From Amycolatopsis nigrescens CSC17Ta-90 (lineage in GTDB: Bacteria > Actinomycetota > Actinomycetes > Mycobacteriales > Pseudonocardiaceae): DNA of 64,000 nucleotides. The notes beneath the pieces were generated by a model that saw nothing but the letters and a program-made list of their open reading frames with translations, was not told the origin of the DNA and did not search any database. Shown piece after piece: positions 8,038-16,818 of this stretch (position 1 is its first letter; each line of letters begins with the position of its first letter). Location: contig NZ_ARVW01000001.1 of NCBI RefSeq assembly GCF_000384315.1, positions 6,324,157-6,388,156 on the forward strand. The letters run 5' to 3'. The translations under genes and the position numbers were made by a program.

Positions 8038-9657
8038 GTGGCTCTTAACATCGCGGATCTCATCGAGCACGCCGTCGACGCCGTGCCGGATCGCCCGGCG
8101 ATCATCTGCGGCGATCGGCAGGTCACCTTCGAGCAGCTGGAGGAGCGCGCCAACCGGCTGGCCCACCATCTGGCGGCGCACGGTGTGGGGCAGGGCTCCC
8201 ACATCGGCGTCTACTCCCGGAACTCCATCGAGACGCTGGAAGCGATGTTCGCGGCGTACAAGCTGCGCGCGATCGCGGTCAACGTGAACTACCGGTACGT
8301 GCAAGGCGAACTGCGCTACCTGTTCGAAAATGCCGACCTGGTCGCGCTGGTACACGAACAGCGGTATGCGGACAAGGTCGCCGACGTACTACCGGAAACC
8401 CCGAAACTGAAACACGTTGTCGTCATCGAGGACGAAAGCGACGGGGACTTTTCCGGCTATCACGGCGTACCGTATGAAGACGCGCTGGCGGAGGGTTCGC
8501 CGGAGCGGGACTTCGGTGAGCGCAGCGCCGACGACCTCTACATCCTCTACACCGGCGGCACCACCGGCTATCCCAAGGGCGTGCTCTGGCGGCACGAGGA
8601 CATCTGGCGCGCGCTCGGCGGCGGCATCAACTTCGTCACCGGCGAGTACGTGCCCGACGAGTGGACGCTGGCCGAACAGGGCAAGACCGGCGCGCTGGTC
8701 CGGCTGCCAGCCGCGCCGCTGATCCACGGTGCCGCCCAGTGGGCCGCGTTCGGTGCGTTGTTCATGGGCAGCCCGGTGGTGTTCGTCCCGCAGTTCGACC
8801 CGCACGAGATCTGGAAGGCCGTGCAGGAGCACAAGGTCCAGGTGCTCACGATCGTCGGCGACGCGATGGCGAGGCCGCTGATCGAGGCCTACACCGAGGG
8901 CGGCTACGACGCATCCTCACTGGCCGCGGTGTCCAGTCACGCCGCGCTTTTCTCGCACAGCGTCAAGCAGCAGTTCCTGGAGCGGCTGCCGAACGTGGTG
9001 ATCACCGACGCGATCGGCTCCTCGGAGAGCGGGTTCACCGGGATCGGCATGGTCAGCAAGGACGCGGACCATTCGGCCGGCCCGCGGGTCAGCTTCGGCA
9101 AGGACGCGATCCTGCTGGACGACGATGGCCGCAAGGTGGACGCCGAACCGGGCGCGATCGGCCTGATCGCCCGGCGCGGGCACGTGCCGCTGGGCTACTA
9201 CAAGGACGAGGCGAAGAGCAAGACGATCTTCGTCGAGGTGGACGGCGCGCGGTACGTGGTGCCCGGCGACTACGCCCGCTACGAGCAGGACGGCACGGTC
9301 ACCCTGCTCGGCCGCGGTTCGCAGTGCGTGAACACCGGCGGCGAGAAGGTCTACCCCGAAGAGGTCGAAGGCGCGCTCAAGTCCCATCCGGACGTGTTCG
9401 ACGCGCTGGTGATCGGCATCCCGGACGAGCGGCTCGGCCAGCGGGTGGCCGCGGTGATCCAGGCAAGGCCGGGCGGCACCCCCGACTTCGCCGCGATCGA
9501 AGCCCATGTGCGGACCGAGATCGCCGGCTACAAGGTGCCGAGAAGCCTTTGGCTGGCAACGGAAATCGGCCGTTCCCCGAGCGGGAAGCCGGACTACCCG
9601 TGGGCTCAGCGCTACGCCGCCGAGCACGAACCCGCCGTCTCGCCCCAGAACGCCTGA
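8038..9657 (+). CDS. fadD19: steroid-24-oyl / fatty acyl-CoA ligase FadD19
   Basis: A 539-residue AMP-forming ligase that attaches CoA to the sterol side-chain carboxylate at the start of side-chain beta-oxidation. It is collinear with remembered FadD19 (Rv3515c): MALNIADLIEHAVDAVPDRPA, LRYLFENADLVALVHEQRYAD, LYTGGTTGYPKGVLWRHEDIW (ATP/AMP signature near residue 175), ITDAIGSSESGF, MLGRGS-type hinge LLGRGSQCVNTGGEKVYPEEV, and C-terminal SPSGKPDYPWA with the catalytic Lys. It starts at a GTG just downstream of a KstR-like site, divergent from echA19. The next gene follows after 11 bases with its own AGGAG, so they are probably co-transcribed. Confidence 0.93.
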   Translation: MALNIADLIEHAVDAVPDRPAIICGDRQVTFEQLEERANRLAHHLAAHGVGQGSHIGVYSRNSIETLEAMFAAYKLRAIAVNVNYRYVQGELRYLFENADLVALVHEQRYADKVADVLPETPKLKHVVVIEDESDGDFSGYHGVPYEDALAEGSPERDFGERSADDLYILYTGGTTGYPKGVLWRHEDIWRALGGGINFVTGEYVPDEWTLAEQGKTGALVRLPAAPLIHGAAQWAAFGALFMGSPVVFVPQFDPHEIWKAVQEHKVQVLTIVGDAMARPLIEAYTEGGYDASSLAAVSSHAALFSHSVKQQFLERLPNVVITDAIGSSESGFTGIGMVSKDADHSAGPRVSFGKDAILLDDDGRKVDAEPGAIGLIARRGHVPLGYYKDEAKSKTIFVEVDGARYVVPGDYARYEQDGTVTLLGRGSQCVNTGGEKVYPEEVEGALKSHPDVFDALVIGIPDERLGQRVAAVIQARPGGTPDFAAIEAHVRTEIAGYKVPRSLWLATEIGRSPSGKPDYPWAQRYAAEHEPAVSPQNA

Positions 9658-9668
9658 GCAGGAGAACG

Positions 9669-10775
9669 ATGCGCACCTCCCTGTGTGACACGCTCGGTAT
9701 CGAGCACCCGATCCTGGGTTTCACCCCGTCCGAGCACGTGGCCGCGGCGCTGAGCCGGGCCGGCGGGTTCGGCGTGCTCGGCTGCGTGCGGTTCAACGAC
9801 GCGGCCGAGCTGGACCGGGTGCTGGACTGGATGGACGCGAACACCGACGGCAAGCCGTACGGCGTGGACATCGTGATGCCGGCGAAGATCCCGGCCGAGG
9901 GCAGCTCGATGGACCTCGGCAAGATGATCCCGGACGAGCACCGCGCGTTCGTGGAGCGCACGCTCGACCAGCTCGGCGTGCCCGAGCTGCCGGACGACAC
10001 GGACGAACGCGCCGGCGTGCTCGGCTGGCTGCACTCGGTGGCCAGGTCCCATGTGGAGGTCGCGCTCCGGCATCCGATCAAGCTGATCGCGAACGCGCTC
10101 GGCTCACCACCGGTGGACGTGATCGAGCAGGCGCACGCGCGCGGGGTGCCGGTTGCCGCGCTGGCAGGCAAGGCGGAGCACGCCGTGCGGCATGTCGACA
10201 ACGGGGTGGATTTCGTTGTCGCACAAGGATATGAGGCCGGCGGGCACACCGGCGAGATCGCCTCCATGGTGCTGCTGCCGGAGATCGTGGACGCGGTCGG
10301 GGACCGGGCGCCGGTGCTCGCCGCCGGCGGTATCGGCTCCGGCAGGCAGATGGCCGCCGCGCTGGCGCTTGGCGCGTCGGGCGTGTGGATGGGCTCCTAC
10401 TGGCTGGCCACCGAGGAGTACCTGCAGACCATGTCCGACTCCACGGCCATGCAGCGGGCGCTGCTGGACGCGGGCTCGTCGGACACCGTGCGCACCAGGA
10501 TCTACACCGGGAAACCGGCCAGGCTGCTCAAGACCCGCTGGACCGAGGCGTGGTCCGCGCCGGACGCGCCTGACCCGCTGCCGATGCCCCTGCAGAACCT
10601 GCTGGTCTCGCACGCGCACAACCGGATCCACGAGGCGGACGACCCGTCCGTGGTGTCCATGCCGGTGGGCCAGATCGTCGGCAGGATGAACGAGGTCCGC
10701 CCGGTGGCCGAGATCGTCGAGGAGCTCCTCCGCGACTACGAAGCCACCCTTTCCCGCCTAGATAAGACTCGCTGA
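9669..10775 (+). CDS. nitronate monooxygenase-like FMN flavoprotein
   Basis: A 368-residue TIM-barrel flavoprotein of the NMO/2-nitropropane dioxygenase family. The family core is clear: IEHPILGFTPSEHVAAALSRAGGFGVLG at the N-terminus, the glycine-rich QGYEAGGHTGEIASMVLLPEI near residue 185, and PVLAAGGIGSGRQMAAALALGASGVWMGS near 215, which binds the FMN phosphate. AGGAG lies 5 bases before the ATG. Following fadD19 directly, it is probably a reductase or oxidase of a CoA-linked sterol intermediate rather than a nitronate enzyme. Members such as IpdC act in ring degradation, but orthology to IpdC is not supported by what can be seen here. Confidence 0.82.
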   Translation: MRTSLCDTLGIEHPILGFTPSEHVAAALSRAGGFGVLGCVRFNDAAELDRVLDWMDANTDGKPYGVDIVMPAKIPAEGSSMDLGKMIPDEHRAFVERTLDQLGVPELPDDTDERAGVLGWLHSVARSHVEVALRHPIKLIANALGSPPVDVIEQAHARGVPVAALAGKAEHAVRHVDNGVDFVVAQGYEAGGHTGEIASMVLLPEIVDAVGDRAPVLAAGGIGSGRQMAAALALGASGVWMGSYWLATEEYLQTMSDSTAMQRALLDAGSSDTVRTRIYTGKPARLLKTRWTEAWSAPDAPDPLPMPLQNLLVSHAHNRIHEADDPSVVSMPVGQIVGRMNEVRPVAEIVEELLRDYEATLSRLDKTR

Positions 10776-10778
10776 GGG

Positions 10779-10822
10779 TCGTGAGTGAAAAGTGTTGTCC
10801 CAGCAACACTTTTCACTCACGA
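10779..10822. repeat. 44-bp palindromic repeat, copy 1 of 5
   Basis: The left arm begins TCGTGAGTGAAAA and the right arm is CAACACTTTTCACTCACGA. It lies between the convergent flavoprotein and AraC genes. The last five bases of the AraC reading frame, including part of its stop codon, fall inside the repeat. This is the most symmetric of the five copies. It probably works as a bidirectional terminator. Confidence 0.85.
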
Positions 10823-11571
10823 CCGGTGAGCAGCGCGTTCTGGTGGGAGCCGGGTGTCCGGCCGACGAAGCCGGTGAACACGGCGATGAACTCGCTGGGG
10901 TTCGCCCAGCCGCAGCGGTGCGCGGTCGCCGAGACGGACTCGCCCTTGGCCAGCAGCTCCAGGGCGTGCACCAGCCTGATGTGCGTGCGCCACTGGTGCA
11001 CGGTGATGCCGAGCTCCCGCCGGCACAGGCGCAGCAGGGTGCGCGTGCTGGTACCGCTCGCGCGGGCGATTTCCCCGACGCTGTAACGGTTTCCCGGCTC
11101 GGCGAGCAACAGGTCCTCGACTGCGCGCAGCCGGTCGTCACGCGGCGCCGGCAGCAGCAGCGGCGGGTCCGGCACGGCGTGCAGCCGGTCCAGGGTGACC
11201 TGTTCCAGCCGGCGCCGCTCGGCCGCGCTCGCCGGCGGGTCTTCCACCAGGGTCAGGATCAGTTCCCGCAGCAACGGCGGCACCGCGATGATCGCGGGCG
11301 CCCCGGTCAGCCCGGGTTTGCGGAAGCCGGCCGGGAAGAGCAGCGTCCGCAGCACGGACGGGCCGAGCGCCAGGTGGGTGTGCTCGATCCCGGCCGGGAT
11401 CCACACCGCGCGCTGGGCGGGGGCCACCCAGGTGCCCGCGGGGGTGGTCACGGACAGCACGCCGGAGGCGGCGTAGACCAGCTGGTTCCGGTCGTGCTGG
11501 TGCGGCTCGACCCGCTCCCCGGCGCGCAGCGGCCGCCCGCCCGGCACCAGTGGCTGACCGATTTCCGGCAT
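10813..11571 (-). CDS. AraC-family transcriptional regulator with cupin sensor
   Basis: A 252-residue regulator. Residues ~10-75 form an AraC-type cupin (RVEPHQHDRNQLVYAASG, WIPAGIEHTHLAL). Residues ~150-250 hold the two helix-turn-helix motifs (YSVGEIARASGTSTRTLLRL and ESVSATAHRCGWANPSEFIAV, then FVGRTPGS). The ATG at 11571 gives MPEIGQPLVPG. The stop TGA comes from the 44-bp repeat, which also encodes the last two residues (Arg-Glu). It is divergent from the MFS exporter gene 54 bp away, so that exporter is its most likely target. The inducer is unknown. Confidence 0.88.
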   Translation of the reverse strand: MPEIGQPLVPGGRPLRAGERVEPHQHDRNQLVYAASGVLSVTTPAGTWVAPAQRAVWIPAGIEHTHLALGPSVLRTLLFPAGFRKPGLTGAPAIIAVPPLLRELILTLVEDPPASAAERRRLEQVTLDRLHAVPDPPLLLPAPRDDRLRAVEDLLLAEPGNRYSVGEIARASGTSTRTLLRLCRRELGITVHQWRTHIRLVHALELLAKGESVSATAHRCGWANPSEFIAVFTGFVGRTPGSHQNALLTGRE

Positions 11572-11625
11572 AACTTGGCACTCTACCGCTAATAGGTCGC
11601 CACCGGCGGCGGTCAGGATCAAGGC

Positions 11626-12792
11626 ATGACCGTTACCGCCGAGGCCGGCGTCCGTTCCCGCCGGGATCTGGTGGTGCTCACCGCCGGGCACCTGATCGAC
11701 GACCTCTACCAGGGCGCCGTGCCGGCACTGGTGCCCTTCTTCGTGGCCGCGCACCAGTGGAGCTATGCGGAGGCGAGCGGGATCACCCTGGCCGCGACGC
11801 TGCTCTCCTCGGTGGTGCAGCCGGTGTTCGGGCTGCTCACCGACCGGCGGCCGATGCCGTGGCTGGTGCCGGTTGGCATGAGCGTGGCCGGCGCCGGGAT
11901 CGGCCTGTCCGGGCTGACCTCCTCCTACCTGATGACCTGGCTGGCGATCGCGCTGTCCGGGCTGGGCGTCGCCGCCTATCACCCGGAGGCGGCCAGGCTG
12001 GCGCGGGTGGCCAGCAGGGGCAGCCACACCGCGATGAGCTGGTTCTCCGTGGGCGGCAGCACCGGTTTCGCGCTCGCGCCGGTCGCGGTGGCGCCGCTGC
12101 TGGAGACCTTCGGGGTGACCGCGACCTGGCCGCTGCTGGTGCCCGCGCTGGCCGGTGCGGCGCTGACCACGGTGCTGTTGCGCTCGACGCTGCGCGCCGC
12201 GCGTGCGGCCCCGCCGAAGCGACGGGCCGTCGAGCCCGTCCGCGACGACTGGCCCGCCTTCGCCAAGCTCACCGTGGTGATCATCGCCAGGTCGATCGCG
12301 GTCTTCGGGCTTGGCACCTTTCTCGCCCTGTTCGTTCAGCAGCGGCTGGCCGCGGGCGTGGTCACCGGTGAGGTCGCGCTCGTGCTGTTCTACGGCACCG
12401 GTGCGGTGGGCATCCTGTTCGGCGGCCGGTTCGCCGGCCGCTGGGGCCGGGCCGCCGTGCTGCGCGTCTCCTACGCGCTCGGCGTGCCGGCGATGGCGGG
12501 GCTGGCGCTGGTGCCGGGCCCGGTGATCTTCGGCTTCATCGTGGCCACCGCGCTGGCGCTGTTCGTGCCGTTCTCCCTGCACGTCACGCTCGGGCAGGAC
12601 TACCTGCCGAACCGGGTCGGCACCGCCAGCGGGGTCACCCTCGGGCTGGCGGTCAGCGTCGGCGGGCTGGCCGCGCCGGTACTGGGCGGTCTCGCCGACG
12701 CCACCGGCCTCCGCACCGCGCTCGTCGTGCTGATCGCGATGCCGCTGCTCGCTGCGCTGATGTCGCTGCGGATTCCGGACATCGACCGCTAA
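11626..12792 (+). CDS. MFS transporter, fosmidomycin-resistance (Fsr) type
   Basis: A 388-residue major facilitator protein with about 11-12 hydrophobic segments. The N-terminus LVVLTAGHLIDDLYQGAVPAL followed by VQPVFGLLTDRRPMPWL is typical of the Fsr-like exporter group, and GLGVAAYHPEAARLA in the fourth to fifth helix region is also typical of it. It is divergent from an AraC regulator, the usual setting for an inducible efflux pump. Its stop overlaps by 3 bases the stop of the convergent APC permease. The substrate is unknown; a resistance role is only suggested by family. Confidence 0.85.
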   Translation: MTVTAEAGVRSRRDLVVLTAGHLIDDLYQGAVPALVPFFVAAHQWSYAEASGITLAATLLSSVVQPVFGLLTDRRPMPWLVPVGMSVAGAGIGLSGLTSSYLMTWLAIALSGLGVAAYHPEAARLARVASRGSHTAMSWFSVGGSTGFALAPVAVAPLLETFGVTATWPLLVPALAGAALTTVLLRSTLRAARAAPPKRRAVEPVRDDWPAFAKLTVVIIARSIAVFGLGTFLALFVQQRLAAGVVTGEVALVLFYGTGAVGILFGGRFAGRWGRAAVLRVSYALGVPAMAGLALVPGPVIFGFIVATALALFVPFSLHVTLGQDYLPNRVGTASGVTLGLAVSVGGLAAPVLGGLADATGLRTALVVLIAMPLLAALMSLRIPDIDR

Positions 12793-14036
12793 CGGCCGCG
12801 CACCAGCTTGCGTCCGAAGTAGACCAGCGCGCCGAACGCGAGCACCGCGCAGCCGGCGAGCACCGAGGACAGCGGCAGGCTGAAGGCGAGGACCACGCAG
12901 CCGGTCAGACCGAGCACGCAGACCAGCCTGCTGCCGCCGGTGCGCAGGGTGAGCGCGGACGCGTTGGCGATCGCGTAGTAGACGAGCACGGCGAACGAGG
13001 AAAACCCGATCACAGCACGGAGATCGGCCACCGACACCAGGATCGCGACGGTCACGCCGACCGCGACCTCGGCCCGGTGCGGCACCCCGAACCGCGGGTG
13101 CACCGCGGCCAGCGCGGTGGGCAGGTGCGCGTCCCTGGACATCGCCAGCACGGTCCTGGACACACCGAGCACCAGCGCCAGCAACGCGCCGAGCGCGGCC
13201 AGCGCGGCACCGGCGCGGACCACCGGGGCGAGCCAGGGCAGGGAGGTCCGGGAAACCGCGTACGCCAAGGGATCCGGCAGTTCGCCGAGCAGCAGCGGGC
13301 CGAGCTGGAACAGCAGGAAGACGGCCACCAGCGCGTAGACCGCCAGCGTTATGCCCAGTGCCAGGGAAATGGCGCGCGGGATGGTGCGGGCCGGGTCGCG
13401 GACCTCCTCGCCGAGCGTGGCGATCCGCGCGTAGCCGGCGAAAGCGAAGAACAGCAGCCCGGCCGCTTCCAGGACGCCGCCCGCGCTCGCACCGGGGAAC
13501 GGGCTCAGCCGGCCGGGATGCGGGTCACCGGTGAAGGCGATCGCCACCACCGCGGCGGCCAGCACGGTCAGCGTGATGGTCACGATCAGCCGGGTCGCCT
13601 TCGCCGAACGCTGCACCCCCCGGTAGTTCACCGCGGTCAGCGCGAGCACCACGGCCACCGCGAGCACGGTCTGCCACAGCCGGTCCAGCCAGGGTGCCGC
13701 GTAGGCCGCCACGGTCAGCGCCATCGCCGCGCAGCTCGCCGTCTTGCCGGTGACGAAACCCCAGCCTGCCAGGTAGCCCCAGAATTCCCCGAGCCTTTCC
13801 CGGCCGTACACATAGGTTCCGCCGGAGGACGGATAGCGCGCGGCGAGCCTGGCCGACGAGTTCGCGTTGCAGTAGGCCACCACCGCGGCCAGTGCCAGCC
13901 CGATCAGCAGCCCGGATCCGGCCGAACGAGCCGCCGGGGCGAAGGCCACGAACACGCCCGCACCGATCATCGAACCGAGGCCGAGCACGGTCGCGTCCAT
14001 GCTGCCCAGCCTGCGGGCGAGTTGATCTGCCGCCAT
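12789..14036 (-). CDS. APC-family amino acid permease
   Basis: A 415-residue integral membrane protein of the amino acid-polyamine-organocation superfamily with about 12 hydrophobic segments. The first helix carries GLGSMIGAGVFVAFAPAA, the conserved substrate- and ion-binding break of this superfamily, followed by SARYPSSGGTYVYGRE-type sequence (ARYPSSGGTYVYGRERLG). EVRDPARTIPRAISLAL lies in the loop before helix 7. It starts MAADQLARRLG at an ATG. It is divergent from a GntR regulator (65 bp gap) and convergent with the MFS gene. Which amino acid or amine it moves cannot be read from the sequence. Confidence 0.87.
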   Translation of the reverse strand: MAADQLARRLGSMDATVLGLGSMIGAGVFVAFAPAARSAGSGLLIGLALAAVVAYCNANSSARLAARYPSSGGTYVYGRERLGEFWGYLAGWGFVTGKTASCAAMALTVAAYAAPWLDRLWQTVLAVAVVLALTAVNYRGVQRSAKATRLIVTITLTVLAAAVVAIAFTGDPHPGRLSPFPGASAGGVLEAAGLLFFAFAGYARIATLGEEVRDPARTIPRAISLALGITLAVYALVAVFLLFQLGPLLLGELPDPLAYAVSRTSLPWLAPVVRAGAALAALGALLALVLGVSRTVLAMSRDAHLPTALAAVHPRFGVPHRAEVAVGVTVAILVSVADLRAVIGFSSFAVLVYYAIANASALTLRTGGSRLVCVLGLTGCVVLAFSLPLSSVLAGCAVLAFGALVYFGRKLVRGR

Positions 14037-14101
14037 GCTGCCGCCCTGCTTCGTCGTCTTCGAGGGGAAACCCGTGCGGCCCTACCCTAAGCTCAGTCGT
14101 C

Positions 14102-14875
14102 GTGCACGCACGCTCAGAACCTACTGTTCATCCCGCGGACGGCCCGGTGCGGGACGGAATCCCGGAACACGGCCGGATTCCGCGCTACTACGCGGTGAAG
14201 GTCGAGCTGCTCGAATTGATCGCCGAGCTCGGCGAGAACGCCGTGCTGCCCACCGAACGCGAGCTGTGCGAGCGCTTCGACGTGTCCAGGGCGACCGTGC
14301 GCCAGGCGGTGAGCGAGCTGGTGCTGGAGGGCAGGCTGCGCCGGCGGCAGGGCAGCGGCACCTTCGTCGCCGGGCCGAAGCTGGTGCAGCCGCTGGCGCT
14401 GGTGAGCTACACGGAGGGGCTGCGGCAGCAGGGCATCGAACCCGGCCGCACGCTGATCACGCTGGAGCGGCGGCCTGCGGACCGCGGACTCGCGACGGAG
14501 CTGAAGATCGAGCCGGGGGAGGAGGTGGTGCACATCGAACGGGTGCTGCTGGCCGATCTCGAGCGGGTCGGCCTGGAGTCGACTTATCTCACCGCGGCCC
14601 AGTTTCCTACCCTGCTCGACGTGTTCGACCCCAAGGAGTCCCTCTACGCCTGCCTTCGCGAGCGGCTCGGGGTGAAGTTCGCCGGTGCCGAGGAACGGAT
14701 GGAGACGGTGCTGGCCACGCCGCGGGAGGCGCTGCTGATCGGCACCAACCCGGCGCTGCCGATGCTGCTCATGCACCGCGTCTCCTGGGGCCCGGACGGC
14801 ACGCCCTTCGAGCGGGTCCGCTCGCTCTATCGCGGCGACCGGTTCAGCTTCATGACCCGCCTTGGCCCGCTCTGA
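14102..14875 (+). CDS. GntR/HutC-family transcriptional regulator of the phosphonate operon
   Basis: A 257-residue regulator. A winged helix at about residues 45-90 (LPTERELCERFDVSRATVRQ, then LRRRQGSGTFVAGP) is followed by a UTRA ligand-binding domain (RTLITLERRPADRGLATEL to the FSFMTRLGPL end). GTG 14102 is taken as start because it is the first in-frame start after a stretch without support; GTG 14147 is also possible. It precedes the aminoethylphosphonate-type operon on the same strand with a 123-bp gap, and is divergent from the APC permease. Regulation of the downstream operon by a phosphonate or its breakdown product is inferred from position and family. Confidence 0.85.
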   Translation: MHARSEPTVHPADGPVRDGIPEHGRIPRYYAVKVELLELIAELGENAVLPTERELCERFDVSRATVRQAVSELVLEGRLRRRQGSGTFVAGPKLVQPLALVSYTEGLRQQGIEPGRTLITLERRPADRGLATELKIEPGEEVVHIERVLLADLERVGLESTYLTAAQFPTLLDVFDPKESLYACLRERLGVKFAGAEERMETVLATPREALLIGTNPALPMLLMHRVSWGPDGTPFERVRSLYRGDRFSFMTRLGPL

Positions 14876-14998
14876 ACGGGCGACGACGGATTAAGGTCAC
14901 AAAACGGTAACTCATCCGGTCCAATATTCCGGGGCGGTTAACCCGGCGTTGCCCATCGGTCCACCGGATGTTCGCCGCCGCGGGCGAACGTGTGCGGC

Positions 14999-16135
14999 GT
15001 GCGAATACTCATCGTTGGCGGCGGCGTGCTCGGCACCATGCACGCCTGGCAGGCCGTGGAACGCGGCCATGACGTGGTGCAGCTCGAACGCGAACCCGAA
15101 GCCAGAGGGGCTTCGGTGCGCAACTTCGGCCTGGTCTGGGTCGGCGGCAGGGCGTCCGGTGCGGAACTGGACACCGCGCTGCGGGCGCGCACCCTGTGGG
15201 CCGGTATCGGTGCCCGCGTGCCCGGCCTGGGCTTCCGCGCGAACGGCTCGCTGACCGTGCTGCGCACCGAAGCCGAGCACGCGGTCGCCGGCGAGGTCGT
15301 GGCCGGGGCGGAGGCCGCCGACCGCGGCTTCAAACTGCTCGACGCCACCGAGACCCGCCAGCTCAACCCCGCGCTGCGCGGCGACTTCCTCGGCGCACTG
15401 TGGTGCGACCGGGACGCCGCGGTGGAACCGAGGGTGGCCCAGCCAGCCCTGCGCGCCGCGCTGGCCGAGACCGGCCGTTACCGCTGGCTGCCCGGCCGCG
15501 AAGTCCGCGATCTGACCGGGCACGGGGTTCCCGGTGTTCGCGGTGTTCATGATGACCGCGGTGAACGGCACGAGGCGGACCTGGTGCTGTTGTGCACCGG
15601 AGCCTGGCTCGGCGGCCTGGCCCGCGAGCTGACCGAAGACCTGCCGGTCCGCCGGGTCCGGCTGCAGATGGCGCAGACCGAGCCGCTCGGCGAGCCGCTC
15701 ACCACTTCCGTCGCCGACGGCGACAGCTTCCGCTACTACCCGGCCTATCGCGGCCCGGCGTTGGACGCGCTGAACCGCGAGCAGCCGCAGCGAGGGGTCG
15801 CGGCCACCGAAGCCATGCAGCTGCTCATGGTGCAGCGCGCGGACGGCGGCCTGACCGTCGGCGACACGCACGGCTACCAGGAGCCGTTCCCGTTCGACCT
15901 GGACGAAGCACCCTACGACCACCTGCGCGCGGTCTCCGAGGCACTGCTCGGCCGTCCGCTGCCCCCGATCCGCCGCCGGTGGGCGGGGATCTACGCGCAG
16001 ACCACCGACCCGGAGCGGGTGGTGCACCGCGCCGAAGTCGCACCGGGCACCTGGCTGATCACCGGGCCGGGCGGGCGGGGCATGACCTGCGCGCCGGCCA
16101 TCGCCGAAGACACTGCCGAGGAGGCGGGACTGTGA
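14999..16135 (+). CDS. FAD-dependent oxidoreductase of phosphonate catabolism (PbfC/TIGR03364-like)
   Basis: A 378-residue DAO-fold flavoprotein. Residues 1-30 form the FAD-binding Rossmann motif (RILIVGGGVLGTMHAWQAVE, ending in an acidic LERE). GASVRNFGLVWVGGR is characteristic of the group found in phosphonate operons. Near the C-terminus WLITGPGGRGMTCAPAIAED completes the FAD site. Related enzymes (PbfC) oxidise 2-aminoethylphosphonate and better its N-methyl form to phosphonoacetaldehyde. That product would suit the next gene, whose GTG overlaps this stop (GTGA). GTG 14999 is preferred because family members begin MRxLxVG; GTG 14990 is the alternative. Substrate choice is inferred. Confidence 0.82.
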   Translation: MRILIVGGGVLGTMHAWQAVERGHDVVQLEREPEARGASVRNFGLVWVGGRASGAELDTALRARTLWAGIGARVPGLGFRANGSLTVLRTEAEHAVAGEVVAGAEAADRGFKLLDATETRQLNPALRGDFLGALWCDRDAAVEPRVAQPALRAALAETGRYRWLPGREVRDLTGHGVPGVRGVHDDRGERHEADLVLLCTGAWLGGLARELTEDLPVRRVRLQMAQTEPLGEPLTTSVADGDSFRYYPAYRGPALDALNREQPQRGVAATEAMQLLMVQRADGGLTVGDTHGYQEPFPFDLDEAPYDHLRAVSEALLGRPLPPIRRRWAGIYAQTTDPERVVHRAEVAPGTWLITGPGGRGMTCAPAIAEDTAEEAGL

Positions 16136-16818
16136 ACACCGAGCACACCGAACTTGCCGTACTGGACATGGCCGGCACCACCGTTGCCGACGACGGACTG
16201 GTCGAACTCGCCTTCACCGCGGCGATCGACGCGGCCGGAGTGTCCGAAACAGACGATCGTTACCAGGGCATGCTCAGCTACGTCCGGGACACCATGGGGC
16301 AGTCGAAGATCACCGTGTTCCGCGCGCTGCTGGACGACGAGCAGCTCGCGCAGCGGGCCAACACCGAGTTCCAGCAGACCTACGAGAAGCTGATCGCGGA
16401 CGGCCGGTGCGCGCCGATCCCCGGTGCCGAAGCGGCCATCCGCGCACTGCGGGAGGCCGGGGTCAAGGTGGTGCTGAGCACCGGGTTCGCCCCGGCCACC
16501 CAGCTCGCCATCCTGGACGCGCTCGGCTGGCACGAACTGGCCGACTTCGCGCTGGCGCCCGGCGAAGGTGTGCGCGGGCGCCCCTATCCCGACCTGGTGC
16601 TGGCCGCCGCGCTGCGCGCCGGGGTGAGCGACGTCCGCGCGATCGCGGTCGCCGGGGACACCCCGACGGACGTCCGCGCCGGGCTGAGCGCTGGTGCCTC
16701 GGTGGTGGCCGGGGTGCTCACCGGGGCCGGCAGCCGCGAGCAGTTCGAAGGCGCCGGCGCTACCCACGTTCTCGACTCCGTCCGTGATCTGCCCGAACTG
16801 CTGAGGAAGGGCAACTGA
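16132..16818 (+). CDS. phosphonatase-like HAD hydrolase (PhnX-related)
   Basis: A 228-residue HAD-superfamily enzyme. Motif I is LDMAGTTV with nucleophile Asp12. VVLSTGFAP supplies the motif II Ser/Thr, and VAGDTPTDVRAGLSAGA is motif IV. In the cap, MGQSKITVFRALL aligns with the PhnX segment that bears the Schiff-base Lys (MGxxKxxHVR), so Lys59 is probably the residue that attacks phosphonoacetaldehyde. The predicted reaction gives acetaldehyde and phosphate. Because the Lys is kept, true phosphonoacetaldehyde hydrolase activity is plausible even though the protein is shorter than PhnX (~270). GAGGAGGCGG precedes its GTG. The stop overlaps the next ATG by one base. Confidence 0.83.
   Translation: MNTEHTELAVLDMAGTTVADDGLVELAFTAAIDAAGVSETDDRYQGMLSYVRDTMGQSKITVFRALLDDEQLAQRANTEFQQTYEKLIADGRCAPIPGAEAAIRALREAGVKVVLSTGFAPATQLAILDALGWHELADFALAPGEGVRGRPYPDLVLAAALRAGVSDVRAIAVAGDTPTDVRAGLSAGASVVAGVLTGAGSREQFEGAGATHVLDSVRDLPELLRKGN

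Noticed and set aside
14876..14998. A GntR operator in the gap before the PbfC-like gene
   Set aside because: GGTCCAATATTCC and nearby elements are not symmetric enough to call a HutC-type site with any confidence.
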